The position numbers and the translations under genes were made by a program. Positions 32,185-41,519 of a stretch of DNA of 64,000 bases are shown here, in pieces. The DNA is from Rahnella bruchi (GTDB lineage: Bacteria; Pseudomonadota; Gammaproteobacteria; Enterobacterales; Enterobacteriaceae): positions 124,001-188,000 of the forward strand of contig NZ_QZWI01000007.1 of NCBI RefSeq assembly GCF_003614975.1. The letters are read 5' to 3'. The notes beneath the pieces were generated by a model that did not search any database, was not told the origin of the DNA, and saw only the letters and a program-made list of their open reading frames with translations. Position 1 is the first letter of the stretch; each line of letters begins with the position of its first letter.

Positions 32185-33030
32185 ATGTCCGAAGCCTTTG
32201 ATTTATTCGTTAACCGCCCGGCTGATGCTCCCGCAGAACCCCTGTTTGTGCTTAAACCGCACACCGCGACCGTCGGGCGCATTGATATCAGTAATCTGAG
32301 TAAATATTACGGCGCGCACAAGGCGCTGGATAACGTCAGTCTGAGCATCGAACCGGGCACGGTAACGGTTATCCTCGGCCCTTCCGGCTCGGGAAAATCC
32401 ACGCTGCTGCGCACCATTAATCATCTGGAACGGGTGGATGAAGGTTTTATCCAGATTGACGGCGATTACATCGGTTACCGGCGCAAGGGCGACACGCTGT
32501 ATGAACTGAAAGAGCGCGCCATTCTTAAGCAACGTACGCACGTCGGCTATGTGTTCCAGAATTTCAATCTGTTCCCGCACATGACCGTGCTGGACAACAT
32601 TATCGAAGCGCCGGTGGTTCACGGATTGTTGGGCCGCAAACAGGCCATCGCCCGCGCCTATGAACTGCTCGACACTGTCGGGCTGCGTGAAAAAGCGCAG
32701 GCCTGGCCGCGGCATTTGTCAGGCGGGCAGCAACAGCGCATCGCCATTGCACGGGCGCTGGCGCTCAATCCGAAAGTGATGTTATTTGATGAACCCACGT
32801 CAGCGCTGGATCCCGAACTGGTCGGCGAAGTGCTGGACGTGATTAAGAAACTGGCGCAGTCAGGCGTCACGCTGGTGGTGGTAACGCATGAAATTGGCTT
32901 CGCGCGTCAGGTTGCCGATCAGGTGGTATTTATGGTGGATGGCGCGATAGTGGAAACCGGCAGCGCGGCACAGGTGCTCGACCGGCCACGTCATGCACGT
33001 ACCCGCCGTTTTCTGGAGAAAGTGCTGTAA
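32185..33030 (+). CDS. Amino-acid ABC transporter ATP-binding protein (GlnQ/TcyN-like)
   Basis: 281 residues: Walker A GPSGSGKST (near residue 70), Q-loop FQNFNLFPHMT, signature LSGGQQQRIAIARAL, Walker B VMLFDEPTSALDPE, switch VTHEIGFA. The N-terminus has about 30 extra residues before the usual start region. Last gene of the operon, followed by a terminator. Confidence 0.93.
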   Translation: MSEAFDLFVNRPADAPAEPLFVLKPHTATVGRIDISNLSKYYGAHKALDNVSLSIEPGTVTVILGPSGSGKSTLLRTINHLERVDEGFIQIDGDYIGYRRKGDTLYELKERAILKQRTHVGYVFQNFNLFPHMTVLDNIIEAPVVHGLLGRKQAIARAYELLDTVGLREKAQAWPRHLSGGQQQRIAIARALALNPKVMLFDEPTSALDPELVGEVLDVIKKLAQSGVTLVVVTHEIGFARQVADQVVFMVDGAIVETGSAAQVLDRPRHARTRRFLEKVL

Positions 33031-33067
33031 ATTCTGCTTATTGGCGATTGGTAAATCGTAAATCGGT

Positions 33068-33098
33068 AAAAATCCGGCACCAAGATGCCGGATTTTTT
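33068..33098. terminator. Bidirectional terminator
   Basis: AAAAATCCGGCA/TGCCGGATTTTTT stem between the converging ATPase and exporter genes. Confidence 0.85.
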
Positions 33099-33108
33099 AT
33101 ATCAGCTT

Positions 33109-34824
33109 TTAGCGAAACTGTGCCGCATGAAGCTGCGCATAACGTCCCTGAAGCGCCAGCAGCGATTCGTGCGTTCCCTGCTCCATAATGCCTTCTTTAT
33201 CTACCACTACAATGCGGTCGGCATTCTGGATCGTCGCCAGACGGTGAGCAATCACCAGCGTCGTCCGTCCTTCTGATAACTCCGCCAGCGACTGCTGAAT
33301 CGCCTGTTCCGTCGCCGTATCCAGCGCAGACGTCGCTTCGTCGAGGATCAGGATGGGCGGGTTTTTCAGAAAAATACGCGCGATCGACAGGCGCTGTTTC
33401 TGCCCGCCGGAAAGCTTCACGCCACGCTCTCCGATAACCGTTTCCATCCCCAGCGGCAGTCCGTCGATCACATCATCGAGGCGCGCACGACTGGCGGCCA
33501 GCCGGATTTCTTCTTCGCTGGCACCCAGTTTACCGTAAGCAATATTCTCGCGGATGGTGCCGCCAAACAGGAACACGTCCTGCTGCACAATGCCGATGTT
33601 ATGGCGCAGCGAGGTTTGCGTCATATCACGGATATCAATACCGTCGATGGTAATACTGCCGCTGTCGATATCGTAAAAACGCGGCAGCAGCGAACATAGC
33701 GTCGTTTTCCCGGCACCCGATGGCCCGACAAACGCCAGCGTTTCGCCCGCATTAATCGACAGCGTGATGCCGTTAAGAATTTTGCTGGCCGGGGTATAAC
33801 CGAATACCACATTGTCGTAATGAATATCACCGCGCAGATGGCTGACCACCTTCGCACCGGGACGGTCGACAATATCCGGTGCGGTATCGATAAGTTGCGT
33901 AAAACGTTTAAAACCGGCGATGCCTTTCGGATAACTTTCCAGCACCGAACTGATTTTTGCCACCGGGCGGAAAAAGACCTCCACCAGCAGCAGGAAGCCG
34001 ACAAATCCGCCATACGTCAGCTGATCGTTAATCACGTACCAGGTACCGGCCACCATCACAATCAGCTGAACCAGACGCGTACTCAGATAGCTGAGTGTCA
34101 GGCTGGCGGTCATGATCTGATAGGCTTTCAGCTTGGTGCTGCGGTATTTGTCGTTATCTGCCGCAAAAAGTTTTTGCTCATGTTCTTCGTTGGCAAAAGC
34201 TTTCACGACACGAATGCCGCCAATGCTTTCTTCGATGCGGGCGTTGAAATTTCCCACCTGCCCGAAAAGCCTGCGCCAGGTTTCGGTCATCTGCGCGCCA
34301 TAACGGCTCACCATCCAGGTCATGGCCGGCACAATAATAATGGTCATCAGCGCCAGTTGCACATGCACTGTCGCCATCAGAATGAACGCCCCGATAAACG
34401 TCATTATTGCGATAAAGACATCTTCCGGCCCGTGGTGTGCCACCTCGCCGACTTCTTCGAGATCTTTCGTCACGTGGGTGATGATGTGACCAGTTTTCGT
34501 ATTGTCGTAATAACGGAACGAGAGTTTCTGTAAATGGCTGAAAGCCTGACGGCGCATATCGGTTTCAATGCCGACACCCAGCGCGTGGCCCCAGTAGTTA
34601 ACGATCGCCATCAGCGCGGTATTAAACAGGTAAATGAGCAGTAATCCGACCGTCGCGCCGATAATGAGTACCCAGTCGTGGGCGGGCAATAATTTATCGA
34701 TGAAGGTTTTGATCGCCATCGGAAAACCGAGCTCCAGCAGTCCGGCTAAAATCGCGCAGCCGAAATCGAGGAAAAACAGTTTTTTATAGGGCGCGTAATA
34801 AGAGAAAAAACGGCGGAGCATCAT
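33109..34824 (-). CDS. ABC exporter, fused membrane and ATPase domains (MsbA/MdlB-like)
   Basis: A 571-residue half-transporter. Six membrane helices (about 1-305) are followed by an ATPase domain with Walker A GPSGAGKTT, Q-loop VQQDVFLFGGTIRENIAYG, signature KLSGGQKQRLSIARIF, Walker B ILILDEATSALDT and H-loop IAHRLAT. It acts as a homodimer exporting lipids or drugs. MsbA itself is usually next to lpxK, which is absent here, so a multidrug or lipid exporter of unknown substrate is the safer call. It is a single gene with AAGGAT before ATG 34824. Confidence 0.9.
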   Translation of the reverse strand: MMLRRFFSYYAPYKKLFFLDFGCAILAGLLELGFPMAIKTFIDKLLPAHDWVLIIGATVGLLLIYLFNTALMAIVNYWGHALGVGIETDMRRQAFSHLQKLSFRYYDNTKTGHIITHVTKDLEEVGEVAHHGPEDVFIAIMTFIGAFILMATVHVQLALMTIIIVPAMTWMVSRYGAQMTETWRRLFGQVGNFNARIEESIGGIRVVKAFANEEHEQKLFAADNDKYRSTKLKAYQIMTASLTLSYLSTRLVQLIVMVAGTWYVINDQLTYGGFVGFLLLVEVFFRPVAKISSVLESYPKGIAGFKRFTQLIDTAPDIVDRPGAKVVSHLRGDIHYDNVVFGYTPASKILNGITLSINAGETLAFVGPSGAGKTTLCSLLPRFYDIDSGSITIDGIDIRDMTQTSLRHNIGIVQQDVFLFGGTIRENIAYGKLGASEEEIRLAASRARLDDVIDGLPLGMETVIGERGVKLSGGQKQRLSIARIFLKNPPILILDEATSALDTATEQAIQQSLAELSEGRTTLVIAHRLATIQNADRIVVVDKEGIMEQGTHESLLALQGRYAQLHAAQFR

Positions 34825-34957
34825 GCATCCTTATGAAATAGCCTGAAGGCGAAGCGAGTAGTCTAGATGAAAACGGTTATCAGTCAGAGTGTTTTATAAG
34901 ACTGTTTTAGTTGTGGATTATCTGAGAATGTCTAAGCGTAGCTGAACTGACAGAAAG

Positions 34958-34986
34958 AAAGGCCGCCCATCTGTGGAGCGGCCTTT
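34958..34986 (-). terminator. Terminator of phoH
   Basis: AAAGGCCGC/GCGGCCTTT stem, T-rich on the minus strand, 30 bases after the phoH stop. Confidence 0.75.
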
Positions 34987-35016
34987 ATAACATAATCTTA
35001 GTTTAAGACAGGGGAA

Positions 35017-35805
35017 TTAAGAGTAGGCGTGCAAAGTACGTTTACACAGTTCTGAACGCACGCAATCCTCTTTGCCAAACTGAATGATGCCAATCATCTC
35101 GTCTTCTTCGAAGCGGGACATTGCATCGCTGAGCCCCGATACTACGCCGCGTGGTAAATCGCACTGGGTAATATCACCGTTAACGATAACCGTCACGTTT
35201 TCACCGAGACGGGTCAGGAACATTTTCATCTGACTGGCCGTGACATTCTGAGCTTCATCCAGAATAACCACAGCGTTTTCAAAAGTACGCCCGCGCATAT
35301 AAGCGAATGGCGCAATTTCGACCTTGCCTATTTCCGGTCGCAAGCAATATTGCAGGAATGATGAGCCCAGGCGACGTAATAGAATGTCGTACACCGGACG
35401 GAAATAAGGCGCGAACTTTTCAGAAATATCGCCGGGCAGGAAACCGAGATCTTCATCGGCCTGCAATACCGGACGCGTCACAATAATTCTGTCGATTTCT
35501 TTGTGAATTAATGCCTCTGCCGCTTTCGCAGCACTGATAAATGTTTTGCCGCAGCCCGCTTCGCCAGTGGCAAAAATTAACTGCTTATTCTCTATGGCTG
35601 ATAAGTAATGACCCTGAGCTTCAGTACGCGCTTCGATGACGGAAGTATCGCGACTGTCGCGAGCCATTCCGATCGATTCCAAACCGCCCATCTGTACCAA
35701 TGACGTCACAGATTCTTCCTCGCGCTGGCGGTGACTGCGTGAATCATTACGAATGACACGTTTTGCTTCACGACGAGCTTTGATCACTGCTTTCTGTCTT
35801 CCCAT
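35017..35805 (-). CDS. phoH: PhoH, ATP-binding phosphate-starvation protein
   Basis: 262 residues with a basic N-terminal tail and a P-loop ATPase domain: Walker A ATGEAGCGKTF (near residue 82), VTRPVLQADEDLGFLPGD, Walker B AVVILDEAQNVT and sensor VNGDITQCDLP. This is the superfamily-1 helicase-like core of PhoH, a probable RNA-associated ATPase. It is in the same neighbourhood as E. coli phoH (beside efeUOB). I could not read a convincing pho box in the upstream region. Confidence 0.93.
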   Translation of the reverse strand: MGRQKAVIKARREAKRVIRNDSRSHRQREEESVTSLVQMGGLESIGMARDSRDTSVIEARTEAQGHYLSAIENKQLIFATGEAGCGKTFISAAKAAEALIHKEIDRIIVTRPVLQADEDLGFLPGDISEKFAPYFRPVYDILLRRLGSSFLQYCLRPEIGKVEIAPFAYMRGRTFENAVVILDEAQNVTASQMKMFLTRLGENVTVIVNGDITQCDLPRGVVSGLSDAMSRFEEDEMIGIIQFGKEDCVRSELCKRTLHAYS

Positions 35806-36456
35806 AGTGGCACCTTACAGTTTGATTCACTTAACGCTAAGGCATAATGCCCGCACGATTATGTTTCACTAACAAATGAGGTTTTGGTCTCCTTTTAGAC
35901 CAAGTAGAGCCAATGAATAACGTGAAGAGGAAAATAGACCAAAGCGATTAGGTAATAATCTTTTGGCTGCTTTCTGTTCACAAGGAGGCATTGTCAATAA
36001 TGACAAACCGCTGACCCAAACAATGAAATTGCCAGAATAATAGCCAATGCGTTTCGCATCAGATTGAGCAGGTTTTAAGGGGTCAGTTAAAGAACAGGGT
36101 TGCTGTAGCGTGGATGAAAACATCTGTAGAAAACGGTAGGAATAAACTGAAAATGGTTGAGTTAATATTGGAGAGTCGGAAGCCTTGCCCTCGTTTGCTT
36201 TTAAGCGACAACAACGAGTGAATGAGTGAAGCTTGTTATTTTCTATCACCAGCCCAAACATGGACTTTACCATTCGCGCTCCCCGCAGTGTTATTCACGG
36301 CACCTGCCGTACACCTTGTGAAAACTACCGCTTAATAATTTCAGTATAATGACAGCTGAAATAATTGCGTTACCAAAATGTAAAAAAATTTGTGTCCGGC
36401 GTCAATAGGATCACCAGGATCTTTTTCAGATCCTCCGCAAGCGCGCTTAATTCTCC
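35806..36456. other. Long non-coding gap between amidase gene and phoH
   Basis: About 650 bases with no convincing gene. It holds a 7-bp hairpin TTGGTCT/AGACCAA (35884-35903), a TTGTCA-N4-TGACAA palindrome (35991-36006) just after an AAGGAGG, and AGGATCT/AGATCCT (36415-36434). A 134-codon minus-strand frame (35869-36273) has no recognisable domain and I do not call it. A small RNA or a decayed gene is possible. Confidence 0.4.
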
Positions 36457-37614
36457 TCAGCTCAGCAGATTATTTTTCTTTTCATTGATGAAGTAACTGT
36501 TAATCCCATCCGCCAGCGCACGGGCCATTTTCTCCTGAAAGACCGGCTCACCGAGCAGTTTCTCTTCCTGTTTATTGGTGATGAAAGAGGTCTCCACCAG
36601 CACTGAGGGAATGCGTGGCGATTTTAACACTGCGAAACCGGCCTGTTCCGGATGCGGGCTGTGCATGTGATGCACTTTGACAATATTTGCCGCCAGATGA
36701 CTGCCAAAATTCATGCTGCGGTGAATGGTTTCATGCTGATCGAGATCAAACAGCGTTTCTTTAAGGTATTGATCGTCAGTCTTAAAATCATTGTCGTACA
36801 GCACATCGACGCTGTTTTCACTTTGCGATAAATACCGCGCCATCGCGCTGCCTGCGCCGTGCTCAGACAGCGCAAAAACCGATGCGCCCGACACCTGATC
36901 GTTAGTGAATCCGTCAGCGTGAATGGAGATAAACAGATCCGCTTCGTGCTGATGCGCCAGACTGACGCGGTGATACAGCGGGATAAAAACATCATCCTGA
37001 CGCGTCAGCACCGCGTGAATACCGTGCTGTTCATCCAGCAATGTTTGCAGTCGTCTGGCGATATGCAATACCACATGCTTTTCGTAAGTGCCTTCATTGC
37101 CGATTGCCCCCGGATCCTTACCGCCATGACCGGGATCGATCATCACCAGCAGGGGTTTCTCTGCACGCGGCGTGGTGGTGGTTACCGGGATCGTCTCCGG
37201 TACATCCTGCATGGCACTCTTTTCTGTAATCGACACGTTCAGCACGCCATTCTCCGCGCTGCGCGTAATCACCGGTTTCCCTTTCACCTGTAACACAATA
37301 CGCGCCACGTCCGGGCTGAAATGAGCAAGGCGAGCTTCTGCCACCCACGGAAATTTCTGCCTCACCACGGTCAGCGCATGTTCCAGTTCAGGGGGAAACG
37401 ACGTCATCGGCATATCGATAACCACCCGCTGCGGCGCGCTGAGCATAAACACACGACAACGCTTATCGGCTGCCGGTAATGCCAGGTGGATCTGGCCGGC
37501 ATCCGACGTCATCGTGATGCGTACCGCCTTTTGGGCGGCATAAAGCCGTGGCGCGGTCAGTGACAGTCCGATACCGAAAATCAGCAGTTTTCTGCGGGAA
37601 TGGTTGATGGTCAT
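36457..37614 (-). CDS. N-acetylmuramoyl-L-alanine amidase (AmiA/AmiC-like), Tat-exported
   Basis: 385 residues with a twin-arginine leader (H-S-R-R-K-L-L-I, residues 5-12). An AMIN-type domain (about 30-135; VRITMTSDAGQIHLALP) targets the septum. An Amidase_3 zinc domain follows, with MIDPGHGGKDPGAIG, KHVVLH, ADLFISIHADG and VLVETSFITN. It splits murein during cell separation. The ATG at 37614 is chosen because it gives a proper Tat leader; the frame runs on to 37779 without one. The AMIN plus Amidase_3 layout favours AmiC over AmiA. Its place between efeB and phoH differs from E. coli. Confidence 0.9.
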   Translation of the reverse strand: MTINHSRRKLLIFGIGLSLTAPRLYAAQKAVRITMTSDAGQIHLALPAADKRCRVFMLSAPQRVVIDMPMTSFPPELEHALTVVRQKFPWVAEARLAHFSPDVARIVLQVKGKPVITRSAENGVLNVSITEKSAMQDVPETIPVTTTTPRAEKPLLVMIDPGHGGKDPGAIGNEGTYEKHVVLHIARRLQTLLDEQHGIHAVLTRQDDVFIPLYHRVSLAHQHEADLFISIHADGFTNDQVSGASVFALSEHGAGSAMARYLSQSENSVDVLYDNDFKTDDQYLKETLFDLDQHETIHRSMNFGSHLAANIVKVHHMHSPHPEQAGFAVLKSPRIPSVLVETSFITNKQEEKLLGEPVFQEKMARALADGINSYFINEKKNNLLS

Positions 37615-37751
37615 AGCAATCTCAGTGCAGGCACGTGATAAATCATTTTCGCGATTTATCATCATGACATTACGAAGATTTTTATGGGTTAAGGGGAGTA
37701 TTAACAGGACGTGAATTACGTTACTAAGCGTAAAAAGGATTCTGGTTTTGT

Positions 37752-37776
37752 GACTCCCCCTTCGCAGGGGGAGCAG
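37752..37776. repeat. REP-like palindrome copy 1
   Basis: CTCCCCC/GGGGGAG stem with loop TTCGCA between the amidase and efeB genes. Related copies lie at 39097-39138, 39183-39226 and 63603-63643. Confidence 0.6.
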
Positions 37777-37781
37777 CAAGG

Positions 37782-39077
37782 TCAGGCTTCGATTAACGAT
37801 TGTCCGAGATAGTGACTCTCATCTTTATTGCCCGGCAGCGTGAAGAAAAAACCTCCGCCATTTGGCCGGATATATTCTTCCAGCGCCTCGCCGTTCAGGC
37901 GTTTTTGCACCGTCAGGAATCCTTTCTCCAGATCATGCTGATAACAGACAAAAATCAGCCCCATCTCCAGTTGCCCGGAATTGGTCACGCCCAGCGAATA
38001 GCTGTAACCCCGTCGCAGCATCAGGTTGTCATCGGTTTCTTTAGTGCGCGGATTGGCCAGACGGATATGCGCATCCAGCGGGATCACTTTGCCTTCGGGA
38101 TCTTTGGTGTAATCGGGCACATCGTGCTCTTTTTCCATCCCCAGTGGCGCGCCAGTCGCTTTATGGCGGCCAAAAATGGATTGCTGTTCCTGCAACGGCG
38201 TGCGGTCCCAGAATTCCACTTTGAACGGGATCAGACGTGTGACCTGATAACTGCCCCCTGTTGTCCAGACCGGTTCTGACTGATCCGGCGTCACCCAGAT
38301 GGTTTTATCCATCAGCGGCTTGTCTTTGGAATCGGGATTGGCCGTGCCGTCTTTAAAGCCCAGCAGATTAATCGGCGTTTCTTTGCCCTGACTGCGCGCG
38401 GCATGGGAAGAAATAAAACCATCACGACGCCAGCGCACGCTGAGCAAATCCGGCGTGTATTTAATGATGTCACGCAGTGCGTGAACCACGGTGTCGCTGT
38501 TATTGGCGCAGATTTGCAAAGACAGATCCCCGTGACACAGCTTCGCGTCGAGTGAATCATTCGGGAAACGCGTCATGCGGCTTAATTTCAGCGGCTTGTG
38601 TGGCGCCAGTCCGAAGCGTTCATCAAACAGAGATTCACCAACGGAGAGAGTCAGCGTCAGGTTATCGGGGTAAATTTCTGCCCCCATCACCCCGGAATCC
38701 ATCGGCGGGAATTTCGGATCAAGTGATGGGGCGGTGCCACCGGTGGTCAGAAAAGCAAAACGAGTATCGAGAAGACGGAACAGACGCTCGAGGTCGGCTT
38801 TATTGGTCGCCAGCACATCAAATGACACCAGCATCATCGATGCCTGCTGTGGCGTTAAAATGCCTGCCTGATGTTCACCATAATACGGCTGCTTTCCCCA
38901 GCGTTCGTCGGGAGAAACGGTGCCTGGCGTGTATTCTTTTTTTGCTCCGGGTGTTTTCTCAGCCTGCGCAGTGGCTGCGCCGCCCAGGGCAAATGCCCCG
39001 CCTAACAATCCCACGCCTTTTAGCAAGCTACGGCGGGAAGAGGAAACGTCATCTTGATTATTGTTTTTGTGACTCAT
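37782..39077 (-). CDS. efeB: Deferrochelatase/DyP-type peroxidase EfeB
   Basis: A 431-residue heme protein exported by Tat (S-R-R-S-L-L-K-G near residue 14, cleavage around AQA). It has the dye-decolourising-peroxidase motif GFKDGTANP with the distal Asp, and HIRLANPR carrying the axial His. It forms, with EfeU and EfeO, the ferrous iron uptake system that works at low pH and aerobically. It also has peroxidase activity. Third gene of efeUOB; 155 bases with two inverted REP-like elements separate it from efeO. Confidence 0.95.
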   Translation of the reverse strand: MSHKNNNQDDVSSSRRSLLKGVGLLGGAFALGGAATAQAEKTPGAKKEYTPGTVSPDERWGKQPYYGEHQAGILTPQQASMMLVSFDVLATNKADLERLFRLLDTRFAFLTTGGTAPSLDPKFPPMDSGVMGAEIYPDNLTLTLSVGESLFDERFGLAPHKPLKLSRMTRFPNDSLDAKLCHGDLSLQICANNSDTVVHALRDIIKYTPDLLSVRWRRDGFISSHAARSQGKETPINLLGFKDGTANPDSKDKPLMDKTIWVTPDQSEPVWTTGGSYQVTRLIPFKVEFWDRTPLQEQQSIFGRHKATGAPLGMEKEHDVPDYTKDPEGKVIPLDAHIRLANPRTKETDDNLMLRRGYSYSLGVTNSGQLEMGLIFVCYQHDLEKGFLTVQKRLNGEALEEYIRPNGGGFFFTLPGNKDESHYLGQSLIEA

Positions 39078-39096
39078 TGCTATGCCTCGGTATAAC

Positions 39097-39138
39097 GCTC
39101 CTCCCCCTGCAAAGGCGGAGGCTGGGAGGGGGTATTAA
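39097..39138 (-). repeat. REP-like palindrome copy 2 (inverted)
   Basis: Read on the minus strand it gives TTAATACCCCCTCCCAGCC then a GC-rich hairpin, the same unit as copy 3 but in opposite orientation. The two units face each other in the efeO-efeB gap, forming a BIME-like pair. Confidence 0.65.
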
Positions 39139-39182
39139 GGGCTAAGACCTCATCAAAGCAACTTCAACTTTTTGATTCTGCT

Positions 39183-39226
39183 TTAATACCCCACCCCAAC
39201 CCTCCCCTTCGCAGGGGAGGGAGCTG
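39183..39226 (+). repeat. REP-like palindrome copy 3
   Basis: TTAATACCCCACCCCAA followed by the stem CCCTCCCC (39200-39207), loop TTCGCA, GGGGAGGG (39214-39221). It is nearly the same as copy 4 at 63603. Confidence 0.65.
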
Positions 39227-39232
39227 AAGAAT

Positions 39233-40360
39233 TTAATCCAGACCTAAAACACCGCGCAGTTTGGCCAGATCTTCGGCCAGCGTGGTGATCGGACCTTTCA
39301 TGGCGTTACGGTCTGCATCGGACAGTTTTTCGTAATTCTCATAGCCGTCTTTGGTTTTGTATTTATCCAGCAGGGTATCGACAGTTTTGAAGTTTGCGTC
39401 GATTTTTTCCAGCAGCGGTTTGTCGGCTTTTTCCAGCAGCGGACGCAGCAGGTTAACGATTTTCTGCGCGCCGTCGAGGTTAGCGCGGAAATCCCACAGG
39501 TCAGTGCGGCTGTAACGGTCTTCTTCGCCGCTGATTTTGCTGGCTGCCACTTCTTCGATAAGCCCTGCCGCGCCGCCGACGACTTTGCTCGGTGGGAAAG
39601 TCAGGTCAGTGATGCGTTTTTGCAGATCGACCGTGTCGGTGTAAAGCTTGTCAGCGAATGGCTCTGCGCCTTTGGTGGTTTTATCGGCGAAGAGGATTTT
39701 CTCCAGACGGTGGAAACCGGTGAAGTTAGGATCTTCTGCTTTTTTCTCGAAATCGTCTTCACGGGCATCGATGCTGCCATCCAGATCTGAGAACAGTTCA
39801 GCAATTGGTTCGATGCGCTCATAGTAAACGCGGGTCGAAGCGTACAGAGACTGCGCTTTCGCCAGGTCACCTTTCTTAATCGCGTCAGTGAAGGCTTTGG
39901 TGTGTGATACCAGTTCAGCAACCTGCTGCGTTACATACACTTTATATTCAGCAATCGGCCCGACCAGCGCCATCGCGTCCGGCTTAGCGGAAGCCGCTGC
40001 GCCTTCTGCGGTCACGGTCAGTTTGCCTTTCGGATTGCTCAGTAAGCCGCAGGTCATGTCATATTCGCCCGGCTCCAGATTGGCGGTCATTTTCTGAGTG
40101 AAGCCCGGTGCAACGTTTTCACGCTCTTCCACCACCATCACGCCTTTCAGAATTTCCCATTCCAGGTTTTTCTGGCTGTCATTGTGGATAACAAACTGTG
40201 TTTTACCGGCCGGCACACTCAGCGCCATCGGTTCACACTGTTTATCGTTCACAGTAATTTTGACCTGACGAACGTCGGCTGCCAGTACGTTAGCGCTCAG
40301 CGTAAAAGCCGGCAGAGACAGCAGTGCAATCTGTAAAGCTTTACGGCGAAAATGTGGCAT
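39233..40360 (-). CDS. efeO: Iron uptake periplasmic protein EfeO
   Basis: 375 residues with a Sec signal peptide (cleavage after NVLA). An N-terminal cupredoxin-like domain ([13 protein letters not shown] ... [13 protein letters not shown]) precedes the C-terminal imelysin-like M75 domain with the HxxE motif in [12 protein letters not shown]. It delivers iron to EfeU. I chose the ATG at 40360 with GGAG 8 bases before; longer starts at 40372 and 40405 are in frame but spoil the signal peptide. Middle gene of efeUOB. Confidence 0.95.
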   Translation of the reverse strand: MPHFRRKALQIALLSLPAFTLSANVLAADVRQVKITVNDKQCEPMALSVPAGKTQFVIHNDSQKNLEWEILKGVMVVEERENVAPGFTQKMTANLEPGEYDMTCGLLSNPKGKLTVTAEGAAASAKPDAMALVGPIAEYKVYVTQQVAELVSHTKAFTDAIKKGDLAKAQSLYASTRVYYERIEPIAELFSDLDGSIDAREDDFEKKAEDPNFTGFHRLEKILFADKTTKGAEPFADKLYTDTVDLQKRITDLTFPPSKVVGGAAGLIEEVAASKISGEEDRYSRTDLWDFRANLDGAQKIVNLLRPLLEKADKPLLEKIDANFKTVDTLLDKYKTKDGYENYEKLSDADRNAMKGPITTLAEDLAKLRGVLGLD

Positions 40361-40405
40361 GTACAACTCCATGGCAAAGGCAAAGTGATAAACAGGTTTA
40401 TACAA

Positions 40406-41257
40406 TTAACGTTGTGTTTTTTGCCCGGCAGAAGCCGTGGCAGCCACAGAGGATTTCCCCTGAGGCAGGAAAAAGAAGAACAGCGCCGGGATCAGGTACA
40501 GGAAATAAACCAGCACTTCACTGACGCTTGGCGCTTCCTGATAACCAAACATCCCTTCCAGCAAGGTGCCGAACAGCGAATGCGTGGAGAGCGTATTGCT
40601 TAAATCAAACGCGATATCCTGCAAACCGTTCCATAATCCCGCTTCGTGGAAAGCGCGGATCGCGCCCGCTGCCAGACCGGCTGCAACAAAGAGGATAAAC
40701 AGGCTGGTCCATTTGAAGAATTTGGCCAGATGCAGTTTCACACCGCCGTAGTAGATAAGGAAACCCAGCACGATGGCGGCGCCCAGCCCGAGCATTGCGC
40801 CAATTGGTGCGGCAATTCCCACGTCCTGCTGGAAGGCTGCCAGCAAGAAAAACACCGATTCCAGGCCTTCACGTGCGACGGCAAAAAACACCATCGCCAC
40901 CAGCGCCCAGCCCTGCCCGCGCCCGGAATTCAGCGCATTATCAATCGCGCCTTCCAGATGCACTTTGATTGAACGGGACACTTTGCGCATCCAGAACACC
41001 ATGTAAGTCAGAATGCACACCGCGACCACGGCGACAATCCCTTCAAATAATTCCTGCTGTTTTTGCGGAAATTCACCGGTAGTGGCGTTGATGAAAAGCC
41101 CCAGCGCCAGACATAACGCCGCCGCGACGAACACGCCAATCCAGACCACACCGAGCCACTGCCCGCGTTGCGTCCGTTTTAGATAGCTGGCGATCAGGCT
41201 GACAATCAGCGCCGCTTCCAGCCCTTCGCGAAACATAATGAGAAACGGAACGAACAT
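40406..41257 (-). CDS. efeU: Ferrous iron permease EfeU
   Basis: A 283-residue inner-membrane permease of the OFeT/Ftr1 family with seven helices and two REGLE iron-binding motifs (FREGLEAALI at residues 8-17 and AREGLESVF). Unlike the frameshifted gene of E. coli K-12, it is intact. The ATG at 41257 has AGGAG 8 bases before. A Fur box lies 70 bases upstream. First gene of the efeUOB operon; efeO starts 45 bases after it. Confidence 0.95.
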   Translation of the reverse strand: MFVPFLIMFREGLEAALIVSLIASYLKRTQRGQWLGVVWIGVFVAAALCLALGLFINATTGEFPQKQQELFEGIVAVVAVCILTYMVFWMRKVSRSIKVHLEGAIDNALNSGRGQGWALVAMVFFAVAREGLESVFFLLAAFQQDVGIAAPIGAMLGLGAAIVLGFLIYYGGVKLHLAKFFKWTSLFILFVAAGLAAGAIRAFHEAGLWNGLQDIAFDLSNTLSTHSLFGTLLEGMFGYQEAPSVSEVLVYFLYLIPALFFFFLPQGKSSVAATASAGQKTQR

Positions 41258-41325
41258 AGCGAAAACTCCTGACCCTGTTGATCTGCAAAAACTGTAAGGT
41301 CTCTGTAAAGAAAAGTAAAAAGAAA

Positions 41326-41344
41326 CGATAGTGATTATCATTCT
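41326..41344 (-). promoter_or_regulatory. Fur box upstream of efeU
   Basis: The minus strand reads GAATGATAATCACTATCG, a close match to the GATAATGATAATCATTATC Fur consensus. It predicts repression of efeUOB by Fur-Fe(II). Confidence 0.8.
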
Positions 41345-41470
41345 TGCAAAAAGAAATACAAGAGGTAAGCGTTCCTTTTTTGAAGATGTCTTCGCAAATG
41401 CGTATAAAAAGTCAGGCGGGAGCGTTCTGAGGTGAGAAACTGGCTGGCAATGTGTCGGGAAATGCGGCGA

Positions 41471-41493
41471 AACGGGGTCAGGACGACCCCGTT
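41471..41493 (-). terminator. Terminator of putP
   Basis: AACGGGGTC/GACCCCGTT stem about 27 bases past the putP stop; T-run short. Confidence 0.6.
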
Positions 41494-41519
41494 ATGTGCG
41501 ACCTCTGAACAGAGGTTTA

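Noticed and set aside
35806..35870. Pho box upstream of phoH
   Set aside because: Only a single weak CTGTAA half-site; not enough to call.
35991..36006. TTGTCA-N4-TGACAA palindrome as a further regulator box
   Set aside because: The half-sites are in the opposite order to the island boxes (TGTCA first), so it is a different motif.
35869..36273. 134-codon minus-strand open frame between phoH and the amidase gene
   Set aside because: No ribosome-binding site, no recognisable domain and low-complexity hydrophobic/serine composition; treated as chance.
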